From assembly GCA_027482245.1 (NCBI GenBank), contig JAIXWG010000008.1, positions 1-49,505 on the forward strand: a stretch of DNA of 49,505 nt. The letters run 5' to 3'. How positions within the stretch are numbered: the first letter of the stretch is position 1; each line of letters opens with the position of its first letter. The position numbers and the translations under genes were made by a program. This stretch comes from Acetobacteraceae bacterium. GTDB lineage: Bacteria > Pseudomonadota > Alphaproteobacteria > Acetobacterales > Acetobacteraceae. The notes below the pieces were generated by a model. It searched no databases. It was given only the letters and a program-made list of their open reading frames with translations, and was not told where the DNA came from. Below are positions 7,022-14,331 of this stretch, one piece after another.

Positions 7022-7426
7022 CTAGCGTCGGGGGCACCCGGCCTTTGACCACCCCGCCGCATCCATCGCCCGCCCTACGTCCCGCCCATGGGCCAGGACG
7101 GTAGCCACCACCCGGTTATGGCTACCGTGATGCGGCAGGATCACCAGCGGGGCGGCTTCGGTCGTGCGGCGCAGTTCTAGCCGGGCGGCACTCCACCCAG
7201 GCTCTCCCCTTTCGACGGTATCCACGCCGCGCAATCGCACGCGGATCGGCTCGGCCTGCCCGGCGCAATCGGCTGTCAGGGTGTCACCGTCCGCCCATCG
7301 CACCGCGTTGCAGGTCCACGCCAGCCCGGCGGGATAGGTCGCGGGCGGCTCCCGCCACCGGCAGGCATCGGCCAGCGCAGGCGGGGAGAACAGCAGGAAC
7401 AGTGCGAGGGCGCGGGCGCTGGTCAT
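7022..7426 (-). CDS. Secreted thermonuclease (SNase)-like protein, copy 2
   Basis: A 134-residue paralogue of the protein at 4299-4712, with an N-terminal signal peptide (about 1-19) and the same short SNase-like domain. Catalytic residues align: ADGDT (Asp46, Asp48), Arg64, Asp69, Thr70, Glu72 and Arg105 in HNRVV. The stretch RLRGVDTVERGEPGWSAAR is identical in both. It should be an exported nuclease if active. The ATG at 7426 begins directly at the signal peptide. Having one copy in each of two tandem islands suggests duplication or shared cargo. Confidence 0.8.
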   Translation of the reverse strand: MTSARALALFLLFSPPALADACRWREPPATYPAGLAWTCNAVRWADGDTLTADCAGQAEPIRVRLRGVDTVERGEPGWSAARLELRRTTEAAPLVILPHHGSHNRVVATVLAHGRDVGRAMDAAGWSKAGCPRR

Positions 7427-7676
7427 CGGTGCAGCGTGGCAACGCAGGAGTTAAGGCTTCGTTGATGCCCGGCACGCGCCTCACGAAAATCACCCGTCTC
7501 TCATCTCCGCCACGGCAGCCGGAGAGCCGGACCAGCACCTCGCGGCTGCGAAGGTCCCTGGTCGCCAGGGCACGGCGAAGAAGACGGTAGCAAAGACCTC
7601 AGGGTGACGCTGCGCTGGCGTCTTTTCGCCGCAATGGCGAGAGAGGTTTCATCGGCAGAAGATGGAGGTTCGACGC

Positions 7677-8000
7677 ATGAGAATCGTTAGCTTCGGGTGG
7701 ATGGCAGCGACGTTGATGCTGCTGTCCGCCACCGCGAACGCCCAGACCATGGTCCCGGCTCAGAACGGGAGTTCATGTCCGTCAGGTAGTAGCTATTCGG
7801 GGTCGGGTTACTGCCGCTCAGGTTCGGATCGGGGCTTCATACCTGCCCAGAACGGAACTTCCTGTCCGTCAGGGGCGTCCTATGCAGGGGCGGGCTACTG
7901 CGCCACGGACGGGCAGACATCATGGGTGCCGGCGAGGAATGGCACCTCCTGCCCGTCGGGGACCAGCTACGCGGGGGCAGGATACTGCCGGGGGCGATAG
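7677..8000 (+). CDS. Secreted Cys-rich protein with three tandem repeats, 107 aa
   Basis: A signal peptide (about 1-22) is followed by three copies of a unit with the pattern (V/I)PA(Q/R)NG(S/T)SCPSG, then SY(S/A)G(S/A)GYC, spaced about 30 residues. Each has two cysteines and probably folds as a small disulfide-closed unit. The ATG at 7677 has GGAGG about 9 bases upstream; an earlier ATG at 7662 would overlap that site. It is probably cell-surface or secreted; no function is known to me. Bases 7427-7676 upstream contain no gene and should hold its promoter. Confidence 0.7.
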   Translation: MRIVSFGWMAATLMLLSATANAQTMVPAQNGSSCPSGSSYSGSGYCRSGSDRGFIPAQNGTSCPSGASYAGAGYCATDGQTSWVPARNGTSCPSGTSYAGAGYCRGR

Positions 8001-8004
8001 CCCC

Positions 8005-8274
8005 TCAGTGGAGGGTTCCGGGCTTCTCCTCTTCAACAAGGAAAGCGCGGATACCCTCTTTGGCGACGGTCGCCAGCGCTTCCTTCAAGGCGTTTTCGTC
8101 GGTGGGGAAAAGATCGTCCCAGGTCGTCGAACCGCCATGATGATCCACCACCTCCAAAGCCCACCTGGTTTCGTACTCCGGGCGGTAGATCATGATGCGT
8201 ATTGCAATGCCATCCTGGGTCACTGCGTGGGGCGGCGGAGAGCCGATGATCTCCGGGCCGTATTCTTGTGCCAT
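8005..8274 (-). CDS. Hypothetical protein, 89 aa
   Basis: Unrecognised soluble protein beginning MAQEYGPEIIGSPPPHAV and continuing with alternating strands (IAIRIMIYRPEYE) and a C-terminal helix (NALKEALATVAKEGIRAFL), a compact alpha/beta shape. The ATG at 8274 is chosen because the upstream gene, once its frame is repaired, stops at 8282, only 7 bases before. It is probably in one operon with that gene. It converges with the Cys-rich repeat gene, 4 bases apart. Confidence 0.65.
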   Translation of the reverse strand: MAQEYGPEIIGSPPPHAVTQDGIAIRIMIYRPEYETRWALEVVDHHGGSTTWDDLFPTDENALKEALATVAKEGIRAFLVEEEKPGTLH

Positions 8275-8281
8275 TACGCGC

Positions 8282-8624
8282 CTAGCGAAAATCATCCGGC
8301 ATCGGCGGCCAGAGCGCTCGGTTGTAGGGCGGCGGCCAGATGCCGCAATGCTTCAACCACCGCTCCTCCCGCTCCAGCCGTTCGGCCAGCGGGCGCCAGA
8401 ACCACTCCCCGTGATCCCGGGCGGCAGCCCCTATGATTTCGGGTATCGACGTGCCTGCCTCGGCAGGTTCGCCCCCCCGCTGCCAGGTAAGCCGCCTGGG
8501 TGAGAATCTGCGCCTCGCACTCTTCCAGACCTTCGCCCTTCGCCCGGCGGTAGGCCAGGACCGTCGCTTTGCTGATATCGCGTGACCAGCGGGTAAGCGG
8601 GGTGCGAGTCGTGTTCGCGCTCAT
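8282..8624 (-). pseudogene. Hypothetical gene frameshifted at a seven-G run
   Basis: The first part encodes MSANTTRTPLTRWSRDISKA and on to AAYLAAGG. At a run of seven G (C on the plus strand, about 8472-8478) the frame is lost. Removing one G joins it to a clearly protein-like frame with AGTSIPEIIGAAARDHGEW, RPLAERLEREERWLKH and PPMPDDFR, ending at 8282 after about 113 residues. So this is one gene broken by a one-base slip, either real or a sequencing error. The protein family is unknown; the Trp- and Arg-rich second half looks like small phage proteins. Confidence 0.7.
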
Positions 8625-8917
8625 GCGGCATGGTTAGCACCGCCCCCGGGGGGGCAGGCATATGTTCCGCGTGCGGCCCGGCCAGGACCGCACCCACCCT
8701 TCGGCATTGCTAATGCGCGACTTTCCGGGCGGCCCCAGGGGGGGGGGGTAGCAAAGTCTGCGGCCTCGGGCCTGCGGGACGGCATCCGATGCCACGCGCA
8801 GATTTTTTCCCCTCTGTTGAAAATCCGTTTTGATTTCCTGTCCCGTGCGAGTCCCTTCCGCAGCGCCCCGCCTCAGTCCCGCAAAGCCGTGAGGCTCGCG
8901 CCAGCGTAGCCGGGGGC

Positions 8918-9289
8918 CTAGCGGCTGCCGGGCATCTCCGCATCAACCAGCGTCCATCCGTTAGTGCGCACTTCAACGTTGCGCCTCAGGTCGTACAGCC
9001 GATACCCGGCATCGTACATGCACTGATGCCGGGCCGCCTCATGGCTCATGATATCAGATGCCCCTGCTGCGAGTATGAATAGGCCGGCGATGGGTATGGC
9101 GGAGGCAGTGTAGACGCTCTCCATCGTGCCATTGTCGCGGGCAGCGCAGGCAAACATCTGCTGCCGAGAGTTGGCATCGCTGCCGTCCTTCATCCATGCG
9201 TAGCGGTCGCCGTAGTTTAGCCCAGCGGGCTGGGGCTGCGATGCGCAGCCGGCAAGGGCGAGGACGCAGGCGAGGATCATAGGGCGCAT
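8918..9289 (-). CDS. Small lipoprotein, 123 aa
   Basis: The sequence starts MRPMILACVLALAGCASQ, a type II signal peptide with lipobox LAGC and Cys15 as the lipid-attached residue. A second hydrophobic stretch (AIPIAGLFILAAGASDIM) lies in the middle. Four further cysteines are present. It is probably anchored in the outer or inner membrane. The ATG at 9289 is chosen because it begins the signal peptide; longer in-frame extensions do not. The function is unknown and a phage Rz1-like role is not supported. Bases 8625-8917 downstream hold no convincing gene. Confidence 0.7.
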   Translation of the reverse strand: MRPMILACVLALAGCASQPQPAGLNYGDRYAWMKDGSDANSRQQMFACAARDNGTMESVYTASAIPIAGLFILAAGASDIMSHEAARHQCMYDAGYRLYDLRRNVEVRTNGWTLVDAEMPGSR

Positions 9290-9642
9290 GCCGAACGGTA
9301 AGCAGTCCGGTTCCGGCAATGCAACCGGGTTCAGCAGGCTTGATGCCCATAGCTCTACCGGGGGCGGGCGCAACCTCTACGGACTACCGGCGCCGGAACC
9401 GCATCCTCCCGTGTCCGCATCCATCCGCAATTCAAGTGTTGAGGCACGTCGCCCCCCCCCTCCCGCGCCCAGATCGGCGGCATGCACTCCCCGGCACCGT
9501 GGCGCGCATCTCCGGCCCGCAGCGCGCGGTAGTGTCGGGAGAGGTCGGGATGTCGGGATTGGCGGCGGGCTTCGCGCTACGCCTCGGCGGGTCCCGCCGC
9601 CCGCGCGCGTGAATTTTTCGGCTCTCAACCCGCGTCGCCACA
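9290..9642. other. Stretch without a supported gene
   Basis: The only open frames here are Arg/Pro-rich and show no protein-like pattern. A short inverted repeat, ATCACG (about 9642-9647) with CGTGAT (about 9661-9666), lies at its right edge. It probably carries the promoter of the lipoprotein gene. Confidence 0.4.
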
Positions 9643-10209
9643 TCACGTCTCAACAGATGTCGTGATCCAGCGCGGCGGCGGCGGGTGACAGGTCGAACAA
9701 CACCAACTGGTCGGCTGTCGTGTTGCTGCCCACCACCGCCCCGACTTGCACATGAAGCACCGGTCGCCATCGCACGGGGCGTCGGCCGGGTCGGACCATG
9801 ATGGCGGCCGTGTACGCGCCGCATAAATGGACCGGACCAGCGCGGGCGGCAGGTCCGGCATAAGCCCCGCCTGCACCAGCGCCTCAATCTGGTCGGGCGG
9901 CAGGACATGACGGCTACCGTCGGGGCGCACCAGCACCAACCAGCCATCCGGGTCCGCCTCGCGCTCCGCGCCCTCCGCCAGCGTCTTTGATAGCCGGCCA
10001 GCCCGGCGGGCCAGCATAGCGCGCTCACCAAAAGCGGCTTCGCCCCCCTGCCCCCCACCTAAAGCACCTAATTCACCTAATCCGGGGTCGGCGGCAGGGA
10101 CCGGATTAGGTGCTTTAGGTGGATTAGGTGGGGATGCCGCCTGCGAAGCGCGCTTCGCTCGCAGAGCGGCCAGCGCGGCGGCGGGGTCGTAATCCAGCGC
10201 GCCGGCCAT
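9643..10209 (-). CDS. Phage/island protein with C-terminal zinc-ribbon-like cysteines, 188 aa
   Basis: The N-terminal third is low-complexity (Pro/Ala then Gly/Leu). Residues about 90-135 (WLVLVRPDGSRHVLPPDQIEA) look folded. The C-terminal part has CDGDRCFMC and WCCSTCHPP, a zinc-ribbon-like arrangement that often ends proteins next to phage primase/helicase genes. The ATG forms an ATGA overlap with the stop of the DUF3987 gene, so it is translated in the same operon. The unusual Pro-rich and Gly/Leu-rich stretches are encoded by inverted copies of a short repeat (10056-10130). Function unknown. Confidence 0.7.
   Translation of the reverse strand: MAGALDYDPAAALAALRAKRASQAASPPNPPKAPNPVPAADPGLGELGALGGGQGGEAAFGERAMLARRAGRLSKTLAEGAEREADPDGWLVLVRPDGSRHVLPPDQIEALVQAGLMPDLPPALVRSIYAARTRPPSWSDPADAPCDGDRCFMCKSGRWWAATRQPTSWCCSTCHPPPPRWITTSVET
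10056..10130. repeat. Inverted microrepeat built from GGATTAGGTG units
   Basis: Bases 10056-10085 contain three CACCTAA-type units and 10100-10130 contain the complementary GGATTAGGTG, TTTAGGTG, GGATTAGGTG units. The two arms could form a strong hairpin inside the coding region of the 188-aa protein. They encode its Pro-rich and Gly/Leu-rich stretches. Confidence 0.6.
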
Positions 10210-11684
10210 CAGACGGTGAGCGTCCAGGCATCGCGTCGGGGTGCGCCGTCGAGCATGGCCCCGGACTTCAGCGGCTCGGCGTATCCGTGTTCCACCAGGA
10301 CGTTAACGATGCGCCGCGCCTTTTCGGCACTATCCAAGGCGTTCATCCCACGCTGGTAGATCGTGGCGAGGTGCAGGCGCCGGTCTGTCCGGGCCTCCCA
10401 CCACTTCAGCAGCCGGGCGGCAAGTAGCAGGTCGGGCGCGACAGCGGCGGCCCCCTGTAACCGCAGGGCTTCGCTCCCGTAGTGCTGCGCCAACGCAATG
10501 GCGTTAGCCATATCCTCGCCGCCGACAGCCGGCGCGTCCGGGTCCGCATAGATCGCCATCACGGCGGCGAGGCGCGCGGCATGTTCAGCGAGTTTTGCGC
10601 CAAATCCCCGAACCGGCCGCAGGGCGCCACCATCCCCGAGGTCGCGCTCAACTTGGTCGTGAAACATGATCCAGGCGTCCCGGGCATCGTCGGACAACTC
10701 GATTATGCGCGGGTCTAGTATGCGGTCGTCGTCGTCGCGCGCGCGGGGCGTGCGGCGTAGCAGTCTGCCGATGCGGTGGTGGTAATCGCCCAGGTAATAG
10801 GTCGTCACCTCCGGCGCGTCGCGAAACAGCCGAGTGCCGATGGTGCTTTCCGGCTCCACCGTGAGGCAGCGGGCAAGCAGCCCCATATCGTCCAGCATGG
10901 CGTCGCCTAGCAGTTTCGCGGCCACCGATGCCTGCATCATCAGGTGCGCCGACACACGGCGGCCGGGAAGGAAGGCAAAGCCGGTCAGCACGCGCTGGCG
11001 GCGGATCGCGGCGCCGTCCCAAAGCGTGTTCAGCAGCCCGGCGGTCCGCATCCGGTTGTCCTCGTTCATGGCGTGTCCGCCGACGAACAGCCCTCCTTCG
11101 CTGGTGAACAATCCCGCCCAGGGACGGCTATTCGCGAGGTGCAGGACCAGACCCTCCGGCGTCGGGTCGGACACCAGCATCATCGGCCGGGGCGGCTCGC
11201 GCGGTTCCTGTCCAGCGGATGCCAGCGCATCCCGGATCGCGGCCCGGCCGTTCTTCTTCGCGCCCTTCTTCGCCTCCTCCACCGCTTCCTTGTAGGCGGC
11301 CAGGTCCCGCTTGTAGGCGTCGTGCTGGTCCGCATAGGCGGCGCGCCACTCCTCCTCCACCTTGTAAGCCTCGGCCAAGGCGATGTTGTCGGCGCTGGTC
11401 TTTCGCTCGCCCGATCCCGCGACGGTCAGGAACAACCCGACCAGCGGACGGATTGCGCCATGCGGCAACCGAACGTCGGCATGGGCCTGTGCTGCCAGTG
11501 TGGCGGTCGCCAGGACCGATTGTGCCGCTAGCGCGGGCGGAACCTGCGTCCGAGCCTGGATGGCCTCTGCAGCCTGCCGGAGCGGCCCTAGCGCCTCCAT
11601 GGGGAATGGCCGGGGCGGCGGCACCTCGCGATGCAGGGGGCGCTTTTCGGGAATAGCCTTCTGCGTCGTGAAGCCGTCAGCCAT
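10209..11684 (-). CDS. DUF3987 (YfjI-like) protein, putative island replication protein
   Basis: This 491-residue protein matches the DUF3987 family seen beside primases in phage satellites and islands. Residues about 80-100 carry FLTVAGSGERKTSADN, the family's P-loop-like motif SGERK(S/T). Other typical parts are PTPEGLVLHLANSRPWAGLF with SEGG, and NTLWDGAAIRRQR. A Lys/Ala-rich charged segment at about 140-165 is probably a helical linker. It likely works with the primase encoded immediately upstream (8-bp overlap) in replication of the element. Enzyme activity has not been shown for the family as far as I know. Confidence 0.85.
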   Translation of the reverse strand: MADGFTTQKAIPEKRPLHREVPPPRPFPMEALGPLRQAAEAIQARTQVPPALAAQSVLATATLAAQAHADVRLPHGAIRPLVGLFLTVAGSGERKTSADNIALAEAYKVEEEWRAAYADQHDAYKRDLAAYKEAVEEAKKGAKKNGRAAIRDALASAGQEPREPPRPMMLVSDPTPEGLVLHLANSRPWAGLFTSEGGLFVGGHAMNEDNRMRTAGLLNTLWDGAAIRRQRVLTGFAFLPGRRVSAHLMMQASVAAKLLGDAMLDDMGLLARCLTVEPESTIGTRLFRDAPEVTTYYLGDYHHRIGRLLRRTPRARDDDDRILDPRIIELSDDARDAWIMFHDQVERDLGDGGALRPVRGFGAKLAEHAARLAAVMAIYADPDAPAVGGEDMANAIALAQHYGSEALRLQGAAAVAPDLLLAARLLKWWEARTDRRLHLATIYQRGMNALDSAEKARRIVNVLVEHGYAEPLKSGAMLDGAPRRDAWTLTV

Positions 11685-12549
11685 TGCGTGCCTCCCGCGC
11701 CATGCGGCGGCGCATCAGATCGTTGAAGTCATCATCGGCGTTGTCGGGTGTCGCGACCTGGACGCGATGCCCCAGGCCCCGCCATCGGTCAGCAGCCGCC
11801 CATGCCTCGCGCTGCCCTACGGGGTCAGGGTCGGCGGCGAGGATGATTTCGCTCGGCTCGGCCGGCGGAGTGACGCGTGCCAGGTTCCCGGCGGCGATGC
11901 CTGCCCATGCCGGAGCGCCGATCATGCGGCCTGCCGACAGACTGCTTTCGATGCCCTCGCCAATGATGAGGGGCGCATCCGGCACCGGTTGGTGCAGTAT
12001 GATCGCGCCGCCGCCCATCGGCCCCTTCGTGGCCTTGGCAGGCTCCACGTCCGCCTTCCCGGCGCCGTCTCGCCGGAGGTAGGTCCGATGCACTGCCATC
12101 GGCTCGCCCGTAGTCGTCGAGCAGATCAGCGCGACCAGCGCGGGAAACGTGCCCGTGGCAGATGGATGGCGCAGACGGGGGTGGTAGCGCAGCGCCCGGG
12201 ACGCTTCCCCGGCCAGGCCACGCGCCGCAAGGTAGATGGCGGCGAGCGTGCCCTCGGTCGCCATTGCCTCATTCCAGATCGCCAGCGCGGCACGGGTGCG
12301 GCTGGCGATGTCCGGGGTTGCGGTGGTGCCTTGTGCGGCAGGCGGCGCCCATGCACCTCCCGTCGCGTTCCGCACGGCGGCGAGCAGCCCCTCGCGGTCC
12401 TGGCAGGACGCGCACCACCAGACCGTGCGGCCGTCCTTCACGCTCATGCTGAACGTGCCTTTGTAGCCGCACGCGGGGCAGTTACCGGACCACCCACGGC
12501 GGTTCTTCCGCAGCCCAAAGGCGGCGGCGATGTTCGCGGCATCTGTCAT
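11677..12549 (-). CDS. Toprim-domain primase-like protein with N-terminal zinc finger
   Basis: The 290-residue protein starts with a zinc-binding primase-type motif (CPACGYKGTFSM then WWCASCQD, residues about 24-51). The C-terminal half is a Toprim domain: LIIGEGIESSLSA supplies the acidic GEG motif and EIILAADPD the DxD pair. This architecture belongs to phage and satellite primases that make RNA primers. The ATG at 12549 overlaps the stop of the upstream gene by 4 bases. The polypeptide upstream of it in frame is Arg/Pro-rich and not protein-like. Operon with the DUF3987 gene. Confidence 0.87.
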   Translation of the reverse strand: MTDAANIAAAFGLRKNRRGWSGNCPACGYKGTFSMSVKDGRTVWWCASCQDREGLLAAVRNATGGAWAPPAAQGTTATPDIASRTRAALAIWNEAMATEGTLAAIYLAARGLAGEASRALRYHPRLRHPSATGTFPALVALICSTTTGEPMAVHRTYLRRDGAGKADVEPAKATKGPMGGGAIILHQPVPDAPLIIGEGIESSLSAGRMIGAPAWAGIAAGNLARVTPPAEPSEIILAADPDPVGQREAWAAADRWRGLGHRVQVATPDNADDDFNDLMRRRMAREARNG

Positions 12550-12815
12550 GCCAGCGCCTCCATTGCGCGCAGGGCGGCCAGCGCCGCCGTGATGTTGGGA
12601 TAGGCCAGCGGCACGCGCTGGCCGGGGATGGCGATGCAAGCGCGAGGCTCTCCCTCGGCGTCGCGCAGATCGGCGCGGAGGAGGAGGCGGGCGCCCATGG
12701 CGCGCGGGCGAGGATGCTGCGCTGCCCATGTGAACAGCGGCAGCGGCGCAGGCGTCATCGCGCGCCGCAGCCGGCGGCGTCGGCCGCAGGTGGGGCAGGT
12801 AGTGGTGGAGGTCAT
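12546..12815 (-). CDS. Small zinc-ribbon-like protein, 89 aa
   Basis: The protein begins MTSTTTCPTCGRRRRLRRAM, a Cys-x2-Cys followed by a basic patch that could contact nucleic acid. The rest includes LLLRADLRDAEGEP and a C-terminal helix. Only one cysteine pair is present, so metal binding would need a partner or a dimer. The stop overlaps the primase start (ATGA), which implies coupling. Two in-frame upstream starts (to 12842) are possible, but this one gives the most natural N-terminus. Function unknown. Confidence 0.55.
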   Translation of the reverse strand: MTSTTTCPTCGRRRRLRRAMTPAPLPLFTWAAQHPRPRAMGARLLLRADLRDAEGEPRACIAIPGQRVPLAYPNITAALAALRAMEALA

Positions 12816-12930
12816 GGTGGTTTTCCTGGCTGTCAGGACCACCGGGGCAACCGGAGCGTGGCGCGGTGCGCGTCGTGTGCTAGATTGCGGGCGGCAGTAT
12901 CCGCAGTAACCAGCACCTATCAGCGCATCG

Positions 12931-12964
12931 CCGCCGGGCCGCTCCAGGTCCGGCGGTTTTGTTT
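12931..12964 (+). terminator. Plus-strand terminator with no plus-strand gene upstream
   Basis: CCGCCGGGCC (12931-12940) pairs with GGTCCGGCGG (12947-12956) over a 6-base loop (one G-T pair), followed by TTTTGTTT. On the plus strand this is a textbook intrinsic terminator, but all nearby genes run the other way. A short plus-strand RNA ending here is possible. Confidence 0.65.
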
Positions 12965-13050
12965 CAGGGATAGGTGACGGTCAGCCGGCGCAGCGCCGCC
13001 AGGATCACCAGCGTCGTGAGGATGCCGAGCAACGGCAGGGCGGAGCGCAT
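12964..13050 (-). CDS. 28-aa hydrophobic membrane peptide
   Basis: The frame encodes MRSALPLLGILTTLVILAAL plus a short basic tail (RRLTVTYP). It is one predicted transmembrane helix with positive charge after it. Its ATG overlaps the stop of the AlpA-like gene by 4 bases (ATGA), as in other coupled genes of this element, which is the main reason to believe it is translated. Such peptides can be toxins or regulators of membrane partners; nothing here decides between these. Confidence 0.5.
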   Translation of the reverse strand: MRSALPLLGILTTLVILAALRRLTVTYP

Positions 13051-13361
13051 CACCCGATCCTCCGCGCACGCGGCGCTGCATCCACCGCCGCCTGCAATTC
13101 CGACAGCCGCCAACGTGGCGACTTCGGCGTGACGTAGTAGGGCGCCGGCAGGATGCCGCGCTTCACGTCGCGCCAGAATGTAGAGAGTGCGCGACCCGTC
13201 GCCGGTGCGGCTTCAGCGGCATTCAGAAGAGGATCAACGGCGAGACTGCGCGCCTCAGCGCGAATTGCGCGGCGGAGTGTTGCGCGCTGAGTGCGATGCA
13301 AATGCGCGGCGCTGACATCCAGGTCAGTGCGGGAAGTCGAGTTGGGCAAGGGCACCTCCAT
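13050..13361 (-). CDS. AlpA-like excisionase/regulator (winged helix-turn-helix), 103 aa
   Basis: Residues about 44-95 carry the MerR/AlpA-like fold: LLNAAEAAPATGRALSTFWR, then DVKRGILPAPYYVTPKSPRW and RLSELQAAVDAA. This matches regulators that pair with satellite integrases and act as excision factors or activators of the integrase. The N-terminal 40 residues are extra compared with typical 60-70-aa AlpA proteins. An internal TTG with GGAGG before it is an alternative start. It precedes the replication genes. Confidence 0.75.
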   Translation of the reverse strand: MEVPLPNSTSRTDLDVSAAHLHRTQRATLRRAIRAEARSLAVDPLLNAAEAAPATGRALSTFWRDVKRGILPAPYYVTPKSPRWRLSELQAAVDAAPRARRIG

Positions 13362-13438
13362 GCGAAAGCGTGAACGTGCCGAGCCATCTATAGGAGTCTT
13401 ATGGGTGTAGGACGGTAAGGTTGCGCCTGAATGCTGTC

Positions 13439-14137
13439 CTAAAGCGTGACGCGCAATTGCTCAGCGTCTCGCACACAACCGGCGTTATCTCGCGCGCCAA
13501 CCGGCGGGCGCTGTAAAGCGATACGCCAAGTCTCAGCGGCAGTTACCATGCGTCGGATGCGTTCTTGCTGCCCCTCCATGAGAGCCAGCGCGGGCCAGTC
13601 CCATGCCGTCAGGTCTGCACGATCTAACTCGGCCTTGATGGCGTAAGCTAGGTGTAGAACCGGGCGCGTGGCCCTCCACACAAGCCGACGCACATTCGCC
13701 GGGTCTGGCTCGTAGTCATCGTCTTTCGGACGGAAGCGCCCCGCAACGCGCCGTCCAGCGGCGATGACTCGGCCACGCGCCGCTAGAACGTCATCAACCG
13801 AGTGCGTCGCGGGGCGGTATGAAAGCAGAAGCGATAGGGGCGTCGCAGCCAAGCGGCTCGATAAAAGGCGATAGGCGGCTTTGTCGAATATCTCATTCCG
13901 GCGTGCCTGCGTCATTGCTGTCCATGCGCGACGACGCACCGTAAAGGCCGGATGAGGCGCCAGAGAGACGGTATGCCCCTGCGCCTCCAAAAGCGCGGCG
14001 AAGGCGAACATCGTCCGCTCTCGCGCCTCGGATTCGCGAGGAGGCGGGAACGCACAGACGCTGACAAAGCCGGCAATCGACATGCAGGCCAACCCAGGTG
14101 TGGCGTCATAAAACCGGATCGGCTCCGGTGCCTTCAT
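13439..14137 (-). CDS. Hypothetical protein, 232 aa
   Basis: No family recognised. The protein starts MKAPEPIRFYDATPGLACMS; an in-frame ATG 33 bases further up is also possible. The composition is globular and Arg/Ala-rich: a conserved-looking helix (RRNEIFDKAAYRLLSSRL), then a stretch with FRPKDDDYEPDPANVRRLVW, and a helical C-terminus. No signal peptide or membrane segment. It sits between integrase and the AlpA-like gene, where islands often carry a regulator or an accessory replication factor. No evidence selects a role. Confidence 0.65.
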   Translation of the reverse strand: MKAPEPIRFYDATPGLACMSIAGFVSVCAFPPPRESEARERTMFAFAALLEAQGHTVSLAPHPAFTVRRRAWTAMTQARRNEIFDKAAYRLLSSRLAATPLSLLLSYRPATHSVDDVLAARGRVIAAGRRVAGRFRPKDDDYEPDPANVRRLVWRATRPVLHLAYAIKAELDRADLTAWDWPALALMEGQQERIRRMVTAAETWRIALQRPPVGARDNAGCVRDAEQLRVTL

Positions 14138-14331
14138 GCCTGCGCCTCCGCGCGCTCCGCTTTCGGTCATCAGAAGGGGCGGCGCGCCGCGCAGATTGCA
14201 CGCGTATGGCCCGCCCCCCCCTCAGCCTAGCCGGAGTGTAGCATCCGCCCATCGCTGGTTCGCGACGATGCCTGTAGCCGGGCGGATGCGGAAAGCACCC
14301 CCTTGTCTTTCCTATCGCCTACTATGTGTGC

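Noticed and set aside
8710..8976. 88-residue minus-strand frame downstream of the lipoprotein gene
   Set aside because: It overlaps the lipoprotein 3' end, has no ribosome-binding site and is low-complexity.
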